A DNA stretch of 64,000 nucleotides, taken from Bacteroidetes bacterium HGW-Bacteroidetes-4 (GTDB taxonomy: Bacteria; Bacteroidota; Bacteroidia; Bacteroidales; SZUA-534). Position numbers and translations under genes: made by a program. Of the stretch, positions 44,588 through 54,802 are shown piece after piece; position 1 is the stretch's first letter; every line of letters starts with the position of its first letter. The notes under the pieces are model-generated. The model ran no database searches, was not told the origin of the DNA, and saw only the letters and a list, made by a program, of their open reading frames with translations. The DNA lies in contig PHDD01000013.1 of assembly GCA_002840905.1 (NCBI GenBank), forward strand, positions 1-64,000, in the 5' to 3' direction.

Positions 44588-45445
44588 TTAATTGGTATGA
44601 ATGGTAAATTTTTGCTGGTTAACCGCATCGTTATAAATATTTATCTCGAGGTCTTTTATAAGCTTTACCTTACGGTGATTAATCAGAATGTCGTTTATTT
44701 GTGGCTTAACAAAAACAAGCGGTGTGGTATCGGTTTTCAGCTTATAATCGGTAATGGCCAGATAATAGCGATACAATGAATCGGTGGCCTCGAGGTAACG
44801 GTTGTATTTTAAAAATTGTTCCTGATCGCTCACCTTGCGGGGAATGTATTCCAAAATAGTATTAAAATACTGCCACTCTTCGCCCATATAAAAGTTTCGT
44901 GCATTCTGATAGCAATAATCTTCGAGCGAAATCATATTCTCTTCGGTTTGTTTTTTTATCCAGTTACTAACCTGGTAGCCGTCATGAACCGATTTTGGAA
45001 TTTGTACAAAAATAGCTTTTACCACATTGCTGTCGAGCCGGAAATTACCGGCATGATCTTTATAGTACTCCTCAATCTGAGCTTCAGTAACTATTGTATC
45101 AAGTTTTTCCTGAATCAGCATTTGCTGATACTTAAATAAAAACAACGACGTACGATAATTCTCGATCATGATATCAATACTTTGCTGGGTTTCTTTATCC
45201 AGATTCAATTCGGCTTTTTCAAGCAGTAATTGGTTACGAACCCATTTTTCGATGTAATTCTGAGCAAAAGAGATACTGTCGATTTCTTTCATGTCGGCAG
45301 GAACAGCCATTTTTATCTCAGAATAGGTAAGCTTTTTACTGCCTACCACTGCAATAATTTTATCGTGATGATTCCCGTTAAAAAGCTGGGAACATCCGGT
45401 AATAAAAACTACCAACAGTATAAGTACACTAAATTTTATATTCAT
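44588..45445 (-). CDS. Lipoprotein resembling a SurA chaperone domain without a PPIase domain
   Basis: A 285-residue lipoprotein (lipobox FITGC, Cys18). The start of the mature protein (IIAVVGSKKLTYSEIKMAVP) and the helical YIEKWVRNQLLLEKAEL segment resemble the SurA/PpiD N-terminal chaperone domain. No parvulin-type SxHIL or GGELG motif is present. It therefore looks like a membrane-anchored chaperone helper lacking isomerase activity. It is flanked by two parvulin-containing genes (gaps of 10 and 32 bp), so it probably works with them on outer-membrane protein folding. Confidence 0.8.
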   Translation of the reverse strand: MNIKFSVLILLVVFITGCSQLFNGNHHDKIIAVVGSKKLTYSEIKMAVPADMKEIDSISFAQNYIEKWVRNQLLLEKAELNLDKETQQSIDIMIENYRTSLFLFKYQQMLIQEKLDTIVTEAQIEEYYKDHAGNFRLDSNVVKAIFVQIPKSVHDGYQVSNWIKKQTEENMISLEDYCYQNARNFYMGEEWQYFNTILEYIPRKVSDQEQFLKYNRYLEATDSLYRYYLAITDYKLKTDTTPLVFVKPQINDILINHRKVKLIKDLEINIYNDAVNQQKFTIHTN

Positions 45446-45477
45446 TTTTGTAAAAAATCGGCAATTGCTTGCCTGGT

Positions 45478-47460
45478 TTATGGTTTTACCATGGCATTAA
45501 ATACTTCCTGATGAATGGTCACCGGATATTTATCCTGAAGTTCCTTTAGCCACTCTTTTTCCAGAAAGTTTTGATAATCGGCTGTAATAAGACCCCGGGC
45601 CTCGTTCAGTTTTTTAGGTTCCGGTGCAACTACCCTGTTAATATAAACCAATATGTATTTATTATCAGCCTTCATCACTGTTTTTATGCCGGGTTCCCAC
45701 GAAACCGCATCGACCCATTCATTGGCTCCTTTCTCATACAAATCGCTGGTTATATCCAGATTAAAAGTGGAATCTTTGGCCAATGCACTGGAATTAAAAT
45801 CGACTTTAAGCTGATTCAGATTCGTGTTTTTCTTGCCGGCTTTTTTAGCCAGCTTGATAATCTTTTTCTCAAAAGCTTTATTATTAAAGGTGTAAATGGT
45901 TGCATCAACACGTTCGCCCCAAAGGTAGTTTTGCTTGTTGAATTCATAAAATTTTTCAAGTCCGGCTGTATCTTCAACGGCTTTCGACCAAACCATTTTA
46001 TCGGTTAAGTTAAAAAGTAAGATTCCATCGTGATATTCCTGCAACAAATGTTTAAATTCGGGATGCTTTGCCGGCAGTAAGTTCGTTTCATAATCGCGTA
46101 ATTTGGTTTCAACCATGCGCTCCAACTCGGCATCGATTAACACTGGAATAGGTTTTTTAACCCTTCGAGATTTGGTTTCAGCCAGGAATTCAGCAAAATC
46201 GGCCTGGGTATAAACCAGGGTATCGGCAATAGTAAAAACCGGCTCGTTCAAATTTTTGGCCTTTTCGCTGTTCCAATTTCCTTCGTAAATTGAAGAATCG
46301 ACCAATGAATAAAACACTTCCACCGCTTTTTTATTCCATACTAAACGATGTTCATTTTTTAAACGATTAATTACCATTTGCTGGGCTCTTTGTGCTCTAA
46401 CATCTTTCGAGACTTTACTTTTAATTGAAGGCTTCAATACTTCGTAGGCATCCAAAGGTTTTTTGTCGATAAGCTTTACAATATGCCAACCGTAAGCCGT
46501 TTGAACCGGCTCGGCCAATCCTCCAATCTCAGCAATTGAAAAAGCTGCTTTTTCAAATTCCGGAATCATTCGTCCGGCCTGAAAATAGGGTAATTCGCCC
46601 CCCCGGGCGCTGGTTCCCCTATCATCGGAATAAATACGCGCCATATCTTCAAAGTTTGCTCCAGCCTGCAGGGAATCGTAGATCTGATAAATTTTTTCAC
46701 GTTCCTTGGTTATAATTTCAGCACTGCTTCCCTGCGGAACGGCTCGCATAATATGAGCCACTTTAACCTGACCTTTATCGGGACGCTTATCGGCAACTTT
46801 AATTATGTGATAACCAAAACGTGTACGCACAATTTCAGAAATCTTACCAACTTCGGTGTTGTATGCACCGCTTTCAAAAGGATATACCATGTTGAAAGCA
46901 GTAAAGTAACCCAAATCGCCTTTGTTATTTGCTACTGAAGGATCTTCAGAGTATTGAACTGCCAATTCAGCAAAATCCTCACCTTTAATTGCGCGGTTAC
47001 GTATGTTTTTAATTTTATTATAAGCTTTCAATGTGTCGGCGGGTAATGCATCTTCGTTGCAAGTTATTAGAATATGACTGGCGCGAATATTCCATTTCAT
47101 TCGCTCATAGGCTTCTCGAATCAAAGCCTCGTCGGTATCTTCATCGGTAAAATAAGGTTTTTCCAACTGCTTACGGTACCCTTTCAGTTCCGAAATAAAT
47201 GCAGGCAGTGTGTCCATTCCCAAGGCTTCGGCTTCCATTACCTTCAACTTAAAATTCACAAACAGCTCCATATATTCTTCAAGTGAAGCTTTATCGTAAG
47301 CCGGCTCCTGATTATTTTTGGTATAAATTCGTTCAAATTCATCCAGCGTAACATCTTTATTACCAATAGTCAGCAATACATCGTAAGAATTGGTTTGAGC
47401 CATTAAAAATGAAAAAGAATTAACAAAAAATAACAAGGTAATAAGTGATTTATGCATCAT
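45478..47460 (-). CDS. Periplasmic peptidylprolyl isomerase with two parvulin domains
   Basis: A 660-residue exported protein with signal peptide 1-21 (ending LMAQ). Two parvulin (PpiC) domains are clear: ASHILITC...GDLGYFTAFNMVYPFE...YGYHIIK (around 125-225) and VAHIMRAV...GGELPYFQAGRMIPEFE...YGWHIVKL (around 235-335). The C-terminal half (about 340-660) is helical and then beta-rich without an assignable domain, resembling the extended chaperone region of PpiD-type proteins. It is first of the three folding genes, 38 bp downstream of guaB. Confidence 0.9.
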   Translation of the reverse strand: MMHKSLITLLFFVNSFSFLMAQTNSYDVLLTIGNKDVTLDEFERIYTKNNQEPAYDKASLEEYMELFVNFKLKVMEAEALGMDTLPAFISELKGYRKQLEKPYFTDEDTDEALIREAYERMKWNIRASHILITCNEDALPADTLKAYNKIKNIRNRAIKGEDFAELAVQYSEDPSVANNKGDLGYFTAFNMVYPFESGAYNTEVGKISEIVRTRFGYHIIKVADKRPDKGQVKVAHIMRAVPQGSSAEIITKEREKIYQIYDSLQAGANFEDMARIYSDDRGTSARGGELPYFQAGRMIPEFEKAAFSIAEIGGLAEPVQTAYGWHIVKLIDKKPLDAYEVLKPSIKSKVSKDVRAQRAQQMVINRLKNEHRLVWNKKAVEVFYSLVDSSIYEGNWNSEKAKNLNEPVFTIADTLVYTQADFAEFLAETKSRRVKKPIPVLIDAELERMVETKLRDYETNLLPAKHPEFKHLLQEYHDGILLFNLTDKMVWSKAVEDTAGLEKFYEFNKQNYLWGERVDATIYTFNNKAFEKKIIKLAKKAGKKNTNLNQLKVDFNSSALAKDSTFNLDITSDLYEKGANEWVDAVSWEPGIKTVMKADNKYILVYINRVVAPEPKKLNEARGLITADYQNFLEKEWLKELQDKYPVTIHQEVFNAMVKP

Positions 47461-47498
47461 TGTTTGCTTTTTTAGTTGAGTTATTACAATAGGTTTAT

Positions 47499-48965
47499 TT
47501 AACGAGAATAATTGGGAGCTTCGCTGGTAATAGTTACATCGTGAGGGTGACCTTCAGCCATACCGGCATTGGTAATTCGTACGAATTGCGCTTTTTTCAA
47601 TGCTTCGATATTAACTGCCCCGCAATAGCCCATTCCGGCACGCAAACCACCAACCATTTGGTAAATAACTTCCTGCAGAGTTCCTTTAAAGGGAACACGG
47701 GCTGAGATTCCTTCGGGAACCAGTTTTTTGATATCGTCTTCAGTATCCTGGAAATAACGGTCTTTTGAACCTTGCTGCATGGCCTCAACCGAACCCATTC
47801 CACGGTACGATTTGAATTTTCGTCCCTGATAAATAATGGTTTCGCCAGGCGACTCGTCGGTACCGGCTAAAAGAGAACCAATCATAATGGAATCGGCACC
47901 TGCTGCCAGGCCTTTTACCACATCGCCCGAATAGCGGATACCCCCGTCACCAATAATGGGAACTCCGGTTCCACTTAATGCTTCAGAAATCCAGCTTATG
48001 GCTGATAATTGCGGAACACCCACTCCGGCTACAATTCGGGTAGTACAAATGGAACCTGGACCAATTCCGACCTTTACCGCATCGGCTCCGGCCTCAACTA
48101 AAGCCAAAGCCGCTTCGGCGGTGGCAATATTTCCTACAACAAAATCGACTTGTGAAAACTTCTTTTTAGCCATCTTCAAGGTTTCAATTACGCCTTTTGA
48201 ATGACCATGAGCAGTGTCAATTACAATAGCATCGACTCCAGCTTCGACCAAAGCGGCAATGCGATCCATGGTGTCGAAAGTAACGCCAACCCCGGCAGCT
48301 ACGCGCAAACGACCTTTGCTGTCTTTACAGGCATTGGGGCGATCTTTGGCTTTTGTAATGTCTTTATAAGTAATCAGGCCAATTAATTTATTGTCGTCGT
48401 CAACCACGGGCAGTTTTTCAATTTTGTGTTTCATCAGAATTTTAGCTGCCTGCTCCAAATCGATGGTTTGCTTGGTGGTGACAATGTTTTCGGCTGTCAT
48501 TACATCGGCAATTGACTTTTCGATGGTTTCAAAACGCAAATCGCGGTTGGTAACAATGCCAATTAAGGTATTGTAATTGTCAACCACGGGAATTCCACCA
48601 ATTTTAAATTCTTTCATTAACTGAAGGGCATCAGAAACGCTTTTATCTTTGGTAATGGTAACCGGGTCGATAATCATTCCGTTTTCAGCACGCTTTACCA
48701 TTTTAACCTTGCGTGCCTGCTCCTCGATACTCATGTTTTTGTGGATAACACCTATTCCTCCTTCACGTGCAATGGCAATAGCCATGGTTGATTCGGTAAC
48801 GGTATCCATTGCTGCAGAAACAATGGGAGTATTTAAGCGTATGTTTCTCGAAAACTGTGTAGTAATATCCACGTTTCGTGGCAACACATCAGAATAGGCC
48901 GGTACCAGATACACATCATCAAAAGTAAGCCCTTCGCCAATAATTTTATCATTAATAAATGCCAT
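47499..48965 (-). CDS. guaB: Inosine-5'-monophosphate dehydrogenase
   Basis: A 488-residue NAD-dependent enzyme converting IMP to XMP, the committed step to GMP. The start at 48965 (MAFINDKI) is preferred to an opening 15 codons upstream. Two CBS domains (about 95-205) are inserted in the barrel. The catalytic cysteine is C307 in GPGSICTTR and the flap [11 protein letters not shown] is present. It heads the run leading to the PPIase genes; functional coupling between them is not obvious, but this neighbourhood is common in Bacteroidota. Confidence 0.97.
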   Translation of the reverse strand: MAFINDKIIGEGLTFDDVYLVPAYSDVLPRNVDITTQFSRNIRLNTPIVSAAMDTVTESTMAIAIAREGGIGVIHKNMSIEEQARKVKMVKRAENGMIIDPVTITKDKSVSDALQLMKEFKIGGIPVVDNYNTLIGIVTNRDLRFETIEKSIADVMTAENIVTTKQTIDLEQAAKILMKHKIEKLPVVDDDNKLIGLITYKDITKAKDRPNACKDSKGRLRVAAGVGVTFDTMDRIAALVEAGVDAIVIDTAHGHSKGVIETLKMAKKKFSQVDFVVGNIATAEAALALVEAGADAVKVGIGPGSICTTRIVAGVGVPQLSAISWISEALSGTGVPIIGDGGIRYSGDVVKGLAAGADSIMIGSLLAGTDESPGETIIYQGRKFKSYRGMGSVEAMQQGSKDRYFQDTEDDIKKLVPEGISARVPFKGTLQEVIYQMVGGLRAGMGYCGAVNIEALKKAQFVRITNAGMAEGHPHDVTITSEAPNYSR

Positions 48966-49208
48966 AGTTTTTAAGCGTTCTGTAGTTTTTAAAATTGTGC
49001 CAAAATACAAAAAAATTGGGTACGGAAGCCTTAAAAATTTGATTTTTAAAATTGTTTGCCTGTCAAGGCAAAGTTAAAAACAGTTTACTTTTAAGCAGCA
49101 GAATACCCATTAATTTTGATAGTGACCCTGGGTATTACAAATCATTACCCATGTGATTTGAAACATTCCCAGGGTGATTAACGCTTTTTTAGCGAATATA
49201 GTATAAAA
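48966..49208. other. Leader region upstream of guaB with an inverted repeat
   Basis: No gene is supported. ACCCTGGG (49125-49132) is repeated inverted as CCCAGGGT (49168-49175), and GGGTA/TACCC pairs lie inside that interval. This could be an operator or an RNA structure in a long leader about 160 bp before guaB. TATTTTGG on the minus strand (49000-49007) is a near match to the -7 element. I do not recognise a known purine riboswitch. Confidence 0.4.
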
Positions 49209-49230
49209 AAAGGCCGCTATAGCGACCTTT
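49209..49230 (-). terminator. Intrinsic terminator after the M3 peptidase gene
   Basis: On the minus strand AAAGGTCGC pairs with GCGGCCTTT around a 4-base loop (one G-U pair) and continues into a T run. It lies 36 bp after the peptidase stop codon and separates it from guaB. Confidence 0.8.
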
Positions 49231-49265
49231 CTCGTTGAATAAACTATAGAATTATTTTACCGGTG

Positions 49266-51155
49266 TTACTTTATCTTTCCTGCTTTACGCAATTCCATTT
49301 CCAACTGATTTACCAACTGGTTCATTTGATTTACCACCGCTTCGAAAGGTTCGGCGGTTGTTAAATCGACTCCTGCATCTTTTAAAATTTCTATTGGAAA
49401 ATTACTTCCTCCGGCGCTTATAAAATCGATATACCGTTTTATGGCAGCTTGTTTATCTTTTTTACTGCCAGTTAACACATCGTGCGATAATTTTGCTGAG
49501 GCCGAATAACTTGTTGCATATTGATAAACGTAATAGTACAATTCATAAAAGTGCATAACACGGGCCCAATTGTATTTTCCGTATTCGGTATTTTCTACGG
49601 CATTGCCATAGTATTTCTGATTTAGTGATTCCCATATATCAGACAGTATTTTTTCATTTATGGGTTGGCCTTTTTCAACCAGGGTATGCACCTGCAATTC
49701 GTAGTCGGCAAACATGGCCTGGGTATAAAAAGTACCACTGATATTCTCAATCTGTTGCACCAATAAAGCAATACGTTGATTGGCATCTTTGGTGGTTTTC
49801 AGCAAATAATCCATCAACAAATGTTCGTTAAATGTAGAGGCAACTTCAGCAACAAAGCGGCTGTACTGAGCTGTGGCAAAGGGTTGTTTCTCGTTCGAGA
49901 ACATGCTGTGCATGCTGTGTCCCAGTTCGTGAGCTAAAGTAAAACTATCGTCGAGGGTACCGGCATAATTAAGCATTATAAAGGGATGAATTCCATACAA
50001 TCCCAAGCTGTAGGCACCGGGTTCTTTACCGGGAGTTTCGTATACATCGATCCAACGATTTTTTAGCATAAAATCAACCCTGTTTTTGTAGGTTTCGCCC
50101 AAAGGCTCAATGGCTTCGAGAACCAGTTTCTTTGATTCAGGATAAGTTAGTTTGGTTTCGGCTTTTACCAATTCAACCATACCATCGCTGCCATAATATT
50201 TTTCAAGACCCAGCGCTTGTTTTCTTAGTTGTAAATATTTTTGCAAGGGCTGGGTATTTTTACCTGCGGTAGTTATTAACGAAGTGTACACTGTGGTGGG
50301 AATGCTGTCGCCCGATAAAGCGGATTCTAAACAGGAACCAAAACCCCGTGCATTGGCACTGGCCCAGCGTGCTTCAAGAATTCCGGAATAAATGCTGGCG
50401 TAAGTATTTTTGTTTTTTGCATATTCTTTACGGTGCAATTCACTTACCAACAAGCGTTCGTCCTGGTTTGGGTTTTCAGCCATTACCTGACGCACACCCA
50501 CCGGACTGGCCACAACTATAGAACTATCTTTTAGTGTAACTGTGGGAAATTCCATATCGGAGTTGGCCAAAGCCCCATAAGTTTCCGAAAGCGAACCCAA
50601 AGCCTTTGAATAATAGGCCAGTACTTCATTTTTCTCAGCACTTAAAACAAAATCCTGCAAGCGGTATTGATCCATAAGGGCAAAACGGCTTTTATTCAGG
50701 TACTCCGATTGACTAATCCATTTACCCATGGTTTCTTTGGGAATAGCGATCATTTCTGATTCAACCCACGATGTGGCCATGCCGTACTGTGAAAATAAGG
50801 TGGAAACCAACTGCATTTTGCTCATCAAATCGGTGTTTTTTGAATCGATAGAGCGTTGCAGGCTAACGTAAGGATACAAACGCATAATAATTTTATACAT
50901 GGTTTCCTGTTTCTTGAAAAACAACTCCAGGTTTTCGGCACTTTCTTTAAGTTTACCCTGAAACTGGGTTAATTCGGGAATTAAAGTCAACACCTTATCG
51001 TAATCGGCCTGCCAGGCATCCCAACCGGAATACAAATCGTTAAAATTCCAGGTGTATTCAACGGGAACCTCTTCTCTGCTTTTATAATTCACACTTTGCG
51101 CAAAAAGGCCAAAAGAAAAAACTGTGGTAAGTAAAAGGGTAAATAATTTTCTCAT
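49266..51155 (-). CDS. pepF: Oligoendopeptidase F-type M3 metallopeptidase, exported
   Basis: A 629-residue zinc peptidase with signal peptide 1-19 (ending LFAQ), so periplasmic or secreted, unlike classical cytosolic PepF. The zinc motif is H409-E410-LG-H413 in TLAHELGHSMHSMF, and the M3B family features FCDY-like and YYYVYQYATSYSAS segments are present. It probably degrades short peptides. It is single, with its own terminator and a 180-bp gap to the next gene upstream. Confidence 0.93.
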   Translation of the reverse strand: MRKLFTLLLTTVFSFGLFAQSVNYKSREEVPVEYTWNFNDLYSGWDAWQADYDKVLTLIPELTQFQGKLKESAENLELFFKKQETMYKIIMRLYPYVSLQRSIDSKNTDLMSKMQLVSTLFSQYGMATSWVESEMIAIPKETMGKWISQSEYLNKSRFALMDQYRLQDFVLSAEKNEVLAYYSKALGSLSETYGALANSDMEFPTVTLKDSSIVVASPVGVRQVMAENPNQDERLLVSELHRKEYAKNKNTYASIYSGILEARWASANARGFGSCLESALSGDSIPTTVYTSLITTAGKNTQPLQKYLQLRKQALGLEKYYGSDGMVELVKAETKLTYPESKKLVLEAIEPLGETYKNRVDFMLKNRWIDVYETPGKEPGAYSLGLYGIHPFIMLNYAGTLDDSFTLAHELGHSMHSMFSNEKQPFATAQYSRFVAEVASTFNEHLLMDYLLKTTKDANQRIALLVQQIENISGTFYTQAMFADYELQVHTLVEKGQPINEKILSDIWESLNQKYYGNAVENTEYGKYNWARVMHFYELYYYVYQYATSYSASAKLSHDVLTGSKKDKQAAIKRYIDFISAGGSNFPIEILKDAGVDLTTAEPFEAVVNQMNQLVNQLEMELRKAGKIK

Positions 51156-51335
51156 ATAATATTATTTAGTTGATTTTTTAATACAAGCATAAAACGCTAA
51201 AAAAACGGTTCGGTTACACAATATCTTTCAGGTTTTTCAACATAAGTGTTGAAATGAGCCTGAAGAAGCTGCTTTTCAGTATGCTTATAAGTTTGGCTAA
51301 AGTTATTTTAATTTGAATAAGGAAACCTTGGTACT

Positions 51336-52259
51336 TTATCGAAACAAATCCGGATTGTAGTTGCTATTATACAGCGAATCGACTGAAGCTGCTGAGGAAC
51401 CAATTATTCCCAAACCATTTTCAATGTTATTGTAAACCAACACGGCTTCCATAAAGAATTTCATCTCTTCGGCATCGAAATGAGCCGGGATAGCCACCGA
51501 GTAGCGATAAAAATCGTAGGAAAGGTTTTCGAGCAAAACGTAAAAATAATCGTTATTATAATCAAAATCATAGGTATTCATCAGCAAATCAAAACTGTAT
51601 TCTTTTCCATTAAACAACACATCGGAAAAGTATAAATAGTTGTCGTAGTCGGCATCCAGACCCGGATCGTTTGATTCTATCCATTGCCTAAGGAAGTATA
51701 TTTGCTGACGCATTTCAGGGTTTTCCGGATCGTAATAACTATGAGTCTCATTCGCAGCCACCGAAACCCTATAGTAGTTTTTTGTGTTGCCATCATCCTT
51801 AAATTTAACCTGCAGCAAGACTTTTTCACCATTTATTCCATCGCGTACTATGCCAATTGAATCGAAAGCCATTATGGGAACCGGATATAATACGCTAACA
51901 CTTCCTTCGGCGTTTTGCCCGGTTGGTGAATTCACCTTCAAGGCATAAGTTTCACCCGCTTTGGCTTTGGTAACCTGCGATTGGTAGGTTCCATCAGCTA
52001 AAAAAGTTAAGTTTTCGACCAATTCGTTATTCTGAAACAAGGCAACCGTTGCATTATTTACATACAAATCATCAGTAAAATTATCGGTAACTAAGCTGCT
52101 TCTGTATACGTGTGCATTTATTAAGCTATCGTTGGTAATTAACGAATTTAACACCAGATTACGTTCACTGACAGGAATGTCGAATGGAATTTCTTCTTTG
52201 CAACTACTTGAAAATAATAGTACCAGTAGGGAGGTTATGTAGCATTTACTTTTTCTCAT
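51336..52259 (-). CDS. DUF4249 lipoprotein
   Basis: A 307-residue lipoprotein (lipobox SSSC, Cys20) of the DUF4249 type: RNLVLNSLITNDS at the start, an Ig-like beta-rich middle (VALFQNNELVENLTF, GETYALKV), and an alternating acidic/aromatic C-terminal half. Function is unknown. It forms a pair with the TonB-dependent receptor 12 bp upstream, an arrangement that recurs in Bacteroidota, and is probably a surface accessory of that receptor. Confidence 0.88.
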   Translation of the reverse strand: MRKSKCYITSLLVLLFSSSCKEEIPFDIPVSERNLVLNSLITNDSLINAHVYRSSLVTDNFTDDLYVNNATVALFQNNELVENLTFLADGTYQSQVTKAKAGETYALKVNSPTGQNAEGSVSVLYPVPIMAFDSIGIVRDGINGEKVLLQVKFKDDGNTKNYYRVSVAANETHSYYDPENPEMRQQIYFLRQWIESNDPGLDADYDNYLYFSDVLFNGKEYSFDLLMNTYDFDYNNDYFYVLLENLSYDFYRYSVAIPAHFDAEEMKFFMEAVLVYNNIENGLGIIGSSAASVDSLYNSNYNPDLFR

Positions 52260-52271
52260 TTCATTAATCTG

Positions 52272-54677
52272 TTAAAATTCAAAACTATATGAAAACGAAG
52301 GCATTATCTGAAAAATACTGTATTTATACAGTTTTGTTTGTTTGGTATTGTTGTCGTAGCCCCAGTCGAGATAAAACGGGTTTTTCCGGTTATAGGCATT
52401 GTAAACTGAAAAATTCCAGGTTCGTTTTCCCCATTTTTTTTCTTTGTGAAAGTTTATTCCCACATCGAGCCTATGGTACGACGGCATTCTATAATTATTC
52501 CGGCCTTTGTAATTAATTACCTGACCTCTCCACATGTCGTAATAATAATCGTTACTATTGGCATTGTATTCCGGATAGGATTCAAAACCCAGCGTGGTGG
52601 CGTTACCGGTTCCAAAAACCCAGGTAAGGCCTATATCCATGCGCTTGTTTATTTTTTGCGATAAAACAAAACTGATGTCGTGCCTGCGATCGTAGGTATA
52701 GGGGAATTTTTCACCAAAGCTGATTTCCTGGCCGGATTTATCGAAAAGCCGATCGGATTTTGAAAGGGTGTATCCAATCCAACCCGTGGTATTTCCCAGC
52801 TGTTTCATAACCAAAAACTCCAAACCATAACTCCATCCTTTACCCAGAGCCACGTTATTTTCCCAGTCGTTTTCGAGTGAAAAAATACTGGCTCCTTCTT
52901 TGTATTCAACCAGATTATCCATGGTTTTATAAAAACCCTCGACACTTATTTCGTATTCGTTTTTCAGCTTATACATGGAACCCAGAGCTACTTGCCGGGC
53001 TTTTTGTGGTTTTAGAATATCAGTTGCCGGAACCCACAAATCGGTAGGTAAACCAATTTTTGAAGTGGTAAGCAAATTAATGTATTGGCTCATTTGTGCA
53101 TAGGAACCTTTTACTGACCAGTTCTCGGACAAAAGAAAACGTGCCGACAATCGGGGTTCCAAACCATTAAAAAACTCATTACGAACCTTAAAACCCGACC
53201 ATCGCAATCCTGCATTTACCTTTAACAAATCGCCAATACGAATATCGTCTTCGACATAAGCCGCCAATTCGTGGGTAAATATTTTATTATTGCCAAACTC
53301 GGCTTCTTCAACTTCTCCGCTTCCACTGTCGTACGATACGGCCAGTGCTCCCGGATTATAAGTGTGGTAGGTTTCCGAAACACCAAATTTAAAATAATGA
53401 TTGGGTACCGGGTAGTAATCAAAATCCACTTTAGCTCCCCAATCAAGAATTCCGCTCATATACTCAGCCCTGTTTGGTCTTTGATTATTGTAGACCATTT
53501 CGGCCAGAGTAACCATCTTATAGCTGCTAAAAGTGCCTGTGGTACTTAAAAACAATTTATCGCTTAGTGCATACGACCAGCGCAAAGCAGTAGTAAGATT
53601 CCCCCACCAGAATCCGGCTTCGTTCCGGTAGTATCTTTTTTCGGTATCGTACGAATCGGTTTCCGGATTATAATACTCGTCGGTATAAGTACTGGCTTCT
53701 TTTAAATAAAACTTATCTTTTCCGGTGTATGCACTTAAATACAAACGACTTTTATCAGAAAATTTATGGTTGATTTTGGCATTTAAATCATAAAAAAAGT
53801 AACCCGCCTTTAATTCATCCATTCCATTTTGTTTTGCCGCCGCCTGAATGATTGGATAGGTTAACACATCAATATAAGTGCGTCGTCCGGAAATTATATA
53901 TGATGTTTTATCGCCAATAGGCCCTTCGAGTGCCAATTTTGAAGAAATAATTCCAACCGAACCGGTACCATGAAATTCCTTAGCGTTTCCCTCCTTCATG
54001 CTGATATCGAGAACCGACGACAACCGGCCTCCATAATGTGCCGGAAAACCTCCTTTTATTAATTTTACGTTTTGTATGGCATCGGCATTAAAAACCGAGA
54101 AAAAACCAAACAAATGGTTCACATTATAAACCGGAACTCCGTCGAGTAAAATTAAATTCTGGTCGGGTCCTCCACCGCGCACATACATACCACTCATTCC
54201 TTCAGAACCCGATTGAACTCCCGGTAACAACTGAATGGATTTAATTATGTCGGTTTCGCCCAGTAAGGAAGGCAGTTTGCTGATGGTTTTCAAGGGAATT
54301 TCAATTAAACTCATCTGGCTGCTGGTTACTCCCCCTTCGCTACGGGTTCCCTCAACCACAACTTCCTCAATTTCAATGGTGGGTTTTAATTCAACTGATA
54401 TAGTTTTGTTTTCGGTAAGTTGAATTTCCTGCTGAAAGGTGGAATACCCTACAAACGAAATGGTTAATTTTATCGTTCCTTGCGGAAGGGTTAAGGAGTA
54501 GAATCCATAGTTGTTGGTGATGGTTCCCAGGTAATCGTTGGCATTATATACGTTGGCACCAATTAGCACCTCGCCATTCTCAGCATCGCTAATATATCCA
54601 CTAATGGTATATTTTTGTGCATACAAAACATTGTACCATCCACACAAAAAGGAAATGAGCAGTAATCTTTTTATCAT
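52272..54677 (-). CDS. TonB-dependent receptor with CarboxypepD_reg-like N-terminus
   Basis: An 801-residue outer-membrane receptor. The start at 54677 begins the signal peptide (MIKRLLLISFLCG... ending LYAQ); the frame opens 13 codons earlier. A carboxypeptidase-regulatory-like domain (about 22-105) is followed by the plug (SSQMSLIEIPLKTISKLPSLLGE, GVQSGSEGMSGMYVRGGGPDQN) and a barrel ending FSYSFEF. Lacking a SusD partner but paired with DUF4249, it belongs to the group of receptors whose ligands (metal chelates, peptides or others) are unknown. Confidence 0.94.
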   Translation of the reverse strand: MIKRLLLISFLCGWYNVLYAQKYTISGYISDAENGEVLIGANVYNANDYLGTITNNYGFYSLTLPQGTIKLTISFVGYSTFQQEIQLTENKTISVELKPTIEIEEVVVEGTRSEGGVTSSQMSLIEIPLKTISKLPSLLGETDIIKSIQLLPGVQSGSEGMSGMYVRGGGPDQNLILLDGVPVYNVNHLFGFFSVFNADAIQNVKLIKGGFPAHYGGRLSSVLDISMKEGNAKEFHGTGSVGIISSKLALEGPIGDKTSYIISGRRTYIDVLTYPIIQAAAKQNGMDELKAGYFFYDLNAKINHKFSDKSRLYLSAYTGKDKFYLKEASTYTDEYYNPETDSYDTEKRYYRNEAGFWWGNLTTALRWSYALSDKLFLSTTGTFSSYKMVTLAEMVYNNQRPNRAEYMSGILDWGAKVDFDYYPVPNHYFKFGVSETYHTYNPGALAVSYDSGSGEVEEAEFGNNKIFTHELAAYVEDDIRIGDLLKVNAGLRWSGFKVRNEFFNGLEPRLSARFLLSENWSVKGSYAQMSQYINLLTTSKIGLPTDLWVPATDILKPQKARQVALGSMYKLKNEYEISVEGFYKTMDNLVEYKEGASIFSLENDWENNVALGKGWSYGLEFLVMKQLGNTTGWIGYTLSKSDRLFDKSGQEISFGEKFPYTYDRRHDISFVLSQKINKRMDIGLTWVFGTGNATTLGFESYPEYNANSNDYYYDMWRGQVINYKGRNNYRMPSYHRLDVGINFHKEKKWGKRTWNFSVYNAYNRKNPFYLDWGYDNNTKQTKLYKYSIFQIMPSFSYSFEF

Positions 54678-54802
54678 AAAGGTTAATTTTGACTGCTCCA
54701 AGAAACGAAAATACAATTACATTATTGTTAACAAAAACTTAAAGTTTCCGCTAATTGATAATTTTTGCCTTAAAAACTACACTGTATCATGGAATACCTT
54801 AT

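Noticed and set aside
45571-46008. A 145-codon plus-strand frame opposite the PPIase gene
   Set aside because: Antisense to a well-conserved coding region and with no recognisable domain or start signal.
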